Below, piece by piece: positions 58,231 through 64,000 of a DNA stretch of 64,000 nt. Below the pieces are notes generated by a model. The model had not been told where the DNA came from. It worked only from the letters and a program-made list of their open reading frames with translations, and made no database searches. The position numbers were made by a program, and so were the translations under genes. Within the stretch, counting starts at the first letter, position 1. Each line of letters starts with the position of its first letter. This stretch comes from Acorus gramineus (taxonomy: Eukaryota > Streptophyta > Magnoliopsida > Acorales > Acoraceae): assembly GCA_030737835.1 (NCBI GenBank), contig CM060848.1:4946361-5010360 (forward strand), in the 5' to 3' direction.

Positions 58231-60810
58231 ATGGAGACAAGAATAGGTAGCCTGGTTGGAGTTCCATCTCTCCTCCTTGCACTTCTGATCTCTATCACAA
58301 GTGCCTCTCTCTCTCTTTCCACCACTTCTTGGATTGTTAAGTCCCTCCCTGGCTTTGATGGTCCTCTCCCCTTCCATTTGGAAACTGGGTCACCTCTCTC
58401 TCTCTCTCTCTCTCTCTCTCTAGTGGCTAGTGGGTTAGTTGTGTTTGTAGGTTTGAAGGCATATATATATGTTTGAGTGCATGGTGGGTTCAGGTACATA
58501 GGAGTGGATGAAGAAAGGGATGCGCAGCTTTTCTACTACTTCATAAAGTCTGAGAGAAGCCCTGATGAGGATCCTCTCCTTGTGTGGATCAGTGGTGGCC
58601 CTGGTTGCTCTGTTTTCTCTGCTGTGGCTTATGAGATTGGTGAGGATCTGTTTCTTTTCTTATCTTTCTCAAAAATGTTTGTATATGAGTTCTTTTTTCC
58701 ATACTCAATTCAAGTTCTACATACTTGGTTAACATCATATATTTACATTAACAAAATATATGTTTTGATAAAAAAAAAATTCTTTTTTTTTTAAAATGTA
58801 TCATTGCAATTCATTAAACGAGTTCTACTTAACATTATCCTTTTATTTTTATCTCTCTTTCATTGATGACATATTCAATGGAATTGATGTTACTTAGGGC
58901 CTTTGCATTTTGATGTCAAAGAATACAAAGGAGAATTACCTACTTTGGTTCGGCATCCTTATTCATGGACAAAGGTTTCATTTGCTTCTTCTCAAGCCTT
59001 CGTTAATATAATTTTCATAAGGTTTGACTCATTTTAGTAGGTGATTGTATCAAGTAATTATTTCATCTACTTTTGTTTTAGGTATCAAACATTCTTTTCA
59101 TCGATTCCCCAATTGGGACCGGATTCTCATTTGCGAAGGACCACCGGATTCTCATTTGCGAAGGACCCCGAGGTCTATTATGGTGGGGATTTTAAATCAT
59201 CCAAACAAGTTGTAAAATTCATCAGAAAGGTATAAAGTCTTCAATACAATCAAAGTTGGCCTTGAGATTGCATGGATGGAGAATGGGACCTCTCTCACAT
59301 GATTTTATTTTATGTTTCTATTTTAAATAATTTCTAATTTAATTTTCAATTTTTTACATAATTAATCTTGATTAAAAGAAATCTCAATCCTCATAAAATA
59401 AGAAGAAGAATTATAAATAAAATTTTGAAAAATAAAATAACACACATATATAAGAAACATAACATAAAATGAGATGGAAAACGAAAGGAAAAAGGAATCA
59501 CAAAAATTGAAAATAAAAAAAGAGAAATATCATGTGATGAAATCTGAATTTTTTATTTTCAAATTTTTAAAAACAAAAAAAGTTGATGAAAAAAATAACA
59601 AAAAAATAAAAGAATACAAAAGTTAATGGAGAAAGGGACAACAAAAAATATTAAAGTGAATAAAAAATTTTAAAAAAATCATGTAACTCAATTTGATTTA
59701 TTTCTTTATAAATAAATAAATAAAATAAAATAAAATATCGATAAAATAGTAAAAAAACAAACGGAACTAACAAAGGTGCACAAAGAGAAAATATACATTT
59801 AGGTGCACTCAGAATGTGGGGGCCTCTAGGTCGCTTATAGTCAGGGCCAACCCTAAGATAAATTTGAGTTAATTTAAATTTTATGGGCAACCTTATGTGA
59901 AATGTTTTCTCCTTGGACAATTTTTGTTCTTTAAGTGGCTGGATGATCACCCTCAATTCTTTTTGAATCCTCTCTACATCGGCGGGGATTCATATTCTGG
60001 AAAGGTTGTTCCCATCATTACACTTGAAATAGTGAAAGGTAATACCTGTGTTACAAGTAGTTGTAGTTTATGGTAATTGAATAGAAAAGTTATTCCATGC
60101 ATTCAAATTCAAAGAATTGGATTATATTTTAGAATAGCAAGCCTTTCCTCTTCAAGCAGAATGACAACCTTCCCTGGACTTTATATGTCATGCCAGATAT
60201 TGAAGGTGGGAAACAGCCATTCCTCAATCTTAAGGTATACATGCACTTAAAAATTAAGGTATACATGCACTTAAAAATTATTGACATTTTTTCTATATCA
60301 AATTGCATACTGAATTTGATTTGATGAGATTGTCATGCAGCATTTCAGATATGATTTCTGTTTTATTTCTTTATTTTGTTTGTTAGACTTGGTTATTTTT
60401 TAAGGATGTTAGGATAAGATGATTTGTGAATGGATTAGTTATTTAGGTATAGTTGGTTATGATTTAGGTAGTTTAGATTCGGATTCTCTGTAACTAAAAA
60501 AAATTAAGGGAAAAATCGATATAACTCCGTAGAAAGTTAGGTAAATCAGAAATGGTCCCTGCAAAATCTTAAAATCACTGTAGGCCCATGTCTTATTAAG
60601 AAATTGTTGTTTTAGTCCCTATTGTTACACCAACTAACCAAGCCAAAGGTTAAACCTAACTAGACATATTAAATTACCGTATTGCTCTTATCTTCGCTTA
60701 CCTTTCTCTGATTCTCTTTCGTTCATTTTCTCTCAGAACTCCCTCACCCCCAAAATATGTTGAAGACCGATGCCTCCCCAAAGGCTCCTGAAACAACGAA
60801 GCTCCCATCT

Positions 60811-60853
<43 letters not shown>

Positions 60854-63800
60854 ATGTTTGTGATGCTTCTTTCCCCCACCCCAATGAGCGAAGAAGAAGA
60901 AGAAGAAGCCGTCCCATCTATTGATCCCAAATCAAACGGTCCACAAACAATGGACTTCCCTGAAGAGGACGACCACCACCGTCGAAACCCTAACAACGAC
61001 GACCTTTACAAGCTCCTCATGAATGGCCTCAATTCATGAGAAGAGATGATGATGTTACATAAATAGCAAGGAATCAACAACTCAATTTCTGTCCGTAGGA
61101 GTTGCCTAAAAATAATTTCTGCCCATTGGAAGAGACAAGGGCAAGTTCAAAAAATTTGAATGTCTCAAGGGCATTTTAGCCATAGAAAAGGACTTACTTT
61201 GATTTTTTCAACTTTTTGAGGACTTATTCTAATATGAGTTTCACAGATTCCGTTAATCAGACAAACAGACAAATATTCCGAGTATATACTTTCTTTTTTG
61301 AAGGATTTTTAACTTGAGGACTAAAATCGTTAACTACAACAAAATATAGGGACCTACGGCGATTTTAGGATTTTTTTTTAAGGACCTTTTCCGATTTACC
61401 TAAATTTCAGGGAGTTATATCAATTTTACTCTAAAATTTAAGAGCTGCTACACTATCATTTTTATAATTTAAAATGCAGTTTCATATACCTCACTAACTA
61501 CTCCCCTTACTATAACAATATATATATATATACCCAGTTGAGAATTTTTCATATTTTTTTATATAAAAATGATATCATTCAGTTCATTGAAGTATCTGTT
61601 TTACATTTTATAAAAGTATATACCATACTAGATGTGATATATGATTTAAAAATAAAAATTAAAAGGAAAAAAATTCATATAACCCCCTGCAAACTGTCAG
61701 AAATCCATATAACCCCCTATAACCCCCTGACTTTTCTTAAAATTTGTATAACCCCCTAAAAACACCTGTATAAATCCAAATAACCCCCTGAGTTAAATTT
61801 TCATTGACAGATAAGGAATATTATATTTAGTTAACCCTTGTTGAAAACATAATATACCAACCTTTCGGATAGGGTTTTATAATCTATTTAGAAAGATAAA
61901 ATCATCATTTCTAGAGGATTTTCCGCATTTTTAACACATTGTAGGGGGTTTTGGGTGTCCTGCATTTTTAGCCAGGGTTAATCAAATGGAATATTCACAT
62001 AATATTTCTTATCTATCAATAGAAGTTTAATCCTATGGGCTATTTGGATTTACATAGGTGTGTTTTCAGGGAGTTATGTGGACTTCAAGAAAATTCAGGG
62101 GGTTATATGGCTTTCAAACAGTTTATAGGGGGTTATTTGAAAGTTTCCCAAAATATAAACATTAAAGTAATATGTATTACATGTAACATTTTTCATAAAA
62201 TTAGTCCCCATTAAAGTAATATGTAGTCATCCTCGTCTTGTTATTCAAGCATCATGTTAATCAGAGTACGCTTGTTTATTTAGTATTTTCATCTTGGGTG
62301 CTAATTAATAGCATTAGTTTTTCTTAATTATGAATGTCTCAGGGTTATGTGGCTGGAAATCCATTTTCAGATGCAAGGTTTGATGACAACTCTTTCGTTG
62401 CTTACTCCTTTGGAATGGGACTTATATCCAAAGAACTATACAAGGTAATATATATATCCATATTGTGACGAAAAAATGTTTAGAGAGTAAAAAAACAAAA
62501 AGCTCACTTGTTTGTAATTCTTTAGTCAGCTAAGAAGAGCTGCGCAGGACAGTATGCGAAGCCGAACAATTCACAATGTGTACAGGATGTTGAGGCTATA
62601 AACAAGGTGTTCTGTTTTTTTTGGTGGTTCTGATAAATTCTGTGGAAGAAGAATTTGACCTGGAATGTCCATAAATGCATATAGAAATGGAAGATTCCAA
62701 ACACAAATTTTTTTTTTTGGTTCCCGTAGAATGAAAATAAGAATGAACGCCAAACGGACTCTTAACTTTACTGATCTCATCTTCTCTTCAATTATGCGTG
62801 AAGGAAGGACTGACATGTTGGATTTAACCAGTGTATCTCAGGACTGAGTAAAAACCATATTTTGGAACCAAAATGTGAGATGGTTTCCCCCCATCCAAGA
62901 CAGAGGAGATCCCTCGTGGATCAATCTTTAGAGCTCATGTCACCACTCTCAATTCCTGACATTAAATGCCATCGGGTAACCCCTTCACCCTCCCATGCAT
63001 GTTAACATGACAAAAGGCCTCGTTTGAAAATTGAAATTCCCAAAAGTTTTTCTCAACCAACTTTTTCTTATAAAGCTGTTTTGTTGACTTTTAACATATC
63101 ACAACCAAGATCCATTTAGAATTGATTGTTTTCAAGCAGAAGTATTTTAAAACAATGATTTGTATTTGCAGAGTTATGGTTTTTCGTTATCCTACTACTG
63201 GGCAAACAGTGATACAGTTAGAGAGGCTCTCCATGTTCAAAAGGTATGTATCTGCCAATTGTTTTGGTGTAACTCATCATATATTTGAAAGTTTTATCTT
63301 TGGGTGTTGTTGGTATCAACAACGAAACTTCTAACATTGTAGCAGAATAGTGTAATGTGTATGCTTTATCTTAAATTTGTTCATAAGTTATAACACACTG
63401 TGTGCTAATAATAATACAGGACACAGTTGAAGAGTGGGTAAGGTGTGACTTTGCTGTACCATATGTCAAAGATGTTCCAAGCAGTATTCCATATCATCAC
63501 ATCCTCACAACTAGAGGTTATCGTGCTCTGGTGTACAAGTGAGCTTAATTTTCACATTCAGAATTCAATGTGGGAACATGATCTATCTATTAAAGCATAT
63601 ATTTCTTGTTCTTGAATAGTGGTGATCATGATCTGTCTGTCACTCATGTGGGTACACAAGCATGGATAAAAAGCCTCAATTTTCCAATCGTCGATGACTG
63701 GAGGCCTTGGTCTGTGGATGGCCAAGTTGCAGGGTGAGATCTTTATATCACAAGAATTATTTCTCTTTCTTGAATTCACCTCACAAGGGAGTTAATCTAA

Positions 63801-63875
63801 ATCAATTTATTTCTTTTTGTTCAAAACAGTTACACTAGGTCGTTTGCAAACAATTTGACCTTTGCACTAGTGAAG
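58231..63875 (+). CDS. Serine carboxypeptidase-like protein (SCPL), 3' end beyond window, frameshifted in exon 4
   Basis: Exons by splice sites and homology: 58231-58388, 58494-58639, 58898-58974, 59082-59229, 59936-60038, 60197-60234, 62343-62444, 62526-62606, 62832-62975, 63172-63243, 63420-63538, 63620-63733, 63830-63875. Later exons lie outside. The protein starts [20 protein letters not shown], a likely signal peptide of about 26 residues, so it would enter the secretory route (vacuole or outside). Key sites are WISGGPGCS (oxyanion region, residues 84-92) and GGDSYSGK in exon 5 with the nucleophile Ser (about 187). [14 protein letters not shown] and YNGDHDLSV in exon 12 carry the catalytic Asp; the His exon is not in view. 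The GDSYSG and NGDHD forms are those of clade I SCPLs, many of which are acyltransferases using glucose esters. Substrate unknown. All phases fit only if the 25-bp duplication in exon 4 is disregarded. As written, translation stops soon after it. Confidence 0.88.
58393..58421. repeat. (CT)n microsatellite in SCPL intron 1
   Basis: About 14 CT units directly after the exon 1 donor site. Confidence 0.9.
59118..59167 (+). repeat. Perfect 25-bp tandem duplication in SCPL exon 4
   Basis: 59118-59142 and 59143-59167 are identical (ACCGGATTCTCA ... GAAGGACC). With one copy the exon encodes [18 protein letters not shown] and is 41 codons long with clean phases. The second copy adds 25 bases, shifts the frame and brings a TAA about 50 bases later. 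Confidence 0.95.
60508..61432. mobile_element. Foldback MULE-type element in SCPL intron 6, with a captured-looking fragment
   Basis: The left arm begins GGGAAAAATCGATATAACTCC and the right arm mirrors it (GGAGTTATATCAATTTTACTCT). The arms pair over about 125 bp with TTAGGTAAATC.GAAA.GGTCC, CCTAAAATC.C.GTAGG and GATTTTAGTCC modules. Flanks AAAAATTAA (60499-60507) and AAAATTTAA (61433-61441) agree in 8 of 9 positions, fitting a Mutator-type 9-bp duplication. The centre (about 60720-61045) is GC-balanced and gene-like. Confidence 0.8.
60720..61045 (+). pseudogene. Gene-like fragment inside the foldback element
   Basis: After a (CT)n leader (about 60815-60852) the + strand frame reads [20 protein letters not shown], then [20 protein letters not shown] and [13 protein letters not shown], with a stop at 61039. 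The composition (CT-rich leader, acidic start) looks like the 5' end of a host gene rather than transposon DNA, as in Pack-MULEs. The parent gene is not recognised. Confidence 0.45.
61665..62149. mobile_element. Second foldback element in SCPL intron 6
   Basis: The arms pair in inverted orientation. Left TTCATATAACCCCCTGCAAACTGT matches right ACAGTTTATAGGGGGTTATTTGAA, and AAATAACCCCCTGAGTTAAA resembles the inverse of TTTAATCCTATGGGCTATTTGG. The arms repeat ATAACCCCCT modules. The outer flanks (AAAATTAAA and AAAATATAA) agree only partly, so the target duplication is uncertain. Confidence 0.75.
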
Positions 63876-64000
63876 GTAAGCAATTCACATCCATCAAATG
63901 GATTGCATGATTGTAAACTCTAAAATTGTAAAAATTTTTGAGTAATTTCAATCTTTAAAAGCTATACATCTTGAATTCTTAAGAGATGTCCCATATAACA
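63876..64000 (+). other. SCPL intron 13 (partial)
   Basis: Starts with the donor GTAAGC after VTF-type exon 13 sequence. The next exon, expected to carry the catalytic His, is beyond the window. Confidence 0.8.

Noticed and set aside
58020-58499. Antisense open frame over SCPL exon 1
   Set aside because: Created by the (CT)n run and the antisense of coding sequence; the + strand gene explains the region.
1-64000. tRNA, rRNA or integrated viral genes
   Set aside because: No tRNA-like cloverleaf or rRNA block was noticed by eye, and all RT-like sequences are LINE or gypsy type. A tRNA scan would be needed to exclude small RNA genes.

Overview
This is a stretch of a eudicot plant nuclear genome dominated by transposable elements. 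The evidence is spliced plant-type genes with GT-AG introns, plant L1-type LINE, Ty3/gypsy and Mutator-like (MULE) sequences, foldback elements and AT-rich intergenic DNA. The sequence does not identify a species. Only one host gene is clear: a serine carboxypeptidase-like (SCPL) gene on the + strand from 58231 past the right edge, with 13 exons visible. Exon 4 carries a 25-bp tandem duplication that shifts the frame, so the gene as written is probably broken.

Layout. 1-906: end of a large LTR that cut a LINE. 907-4412 and 7874-about 9583: the decayed LINE on the - strand, split by a solo LTR (4413-7873, target duplication GGAAG). 9585-19080: AT-rich intergenic DNA with four diverged copies of one repeat, a GGGCC-rich element, a 956-bp foldback element with a perfect 9-bp duplication (11208-12163) and a small foldback element near 14.5 kb. 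19093-23295: another foldback element split by a solo LTR (19494-22639, duplication GTCGA). 24973-33997: a gag-bearing non-autonomous gypsy element with a damaged right LTR pair. 34205-35486: an oppositely oriented fragment of the same superfamily. 35487-38150 plus 54644-about 55030: a decayed MULE carrying a transposase (- strand) and a convergent, intron-containing gene resembling plant mobile-domain proteins (+ strand). This MULE is split by a 16.5-kb array, LTR-internal-LTR-internal-LTR (38151-54638), with one outer duplication TTATC. 55985-58230: an inverted-repeat element and the SCPL upstream region. 58231-64000: the SCPL gene, whose sixth intron holds two more foldback elements.

The dominant family is a gypsy-type element with LTRs of about 2.9-3.5 kb, all on the - strand except the 34.2-35.5 kb fragment. 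Its LTR combines a 0.6-1 kb CG-rich tract, a 25-bp palindrome, a tandem array whose element-sense strand reads GGGTGAGGGTGAGGG (potential G-quadruplexes) and, in some copies, a TATA box. The internal region keeps gag, an initiator-Met-tRNA-type primer site and a purine tract. Nearly all of pol is gone: an RT/RNase H fragment is fused to the integrase tail, and LTR-like sequence lies where protease and RT should be. Three internal regions share this same deletion joint, so the deleted form itself seems to have been copied, with enzymes presumably supplied in trans.
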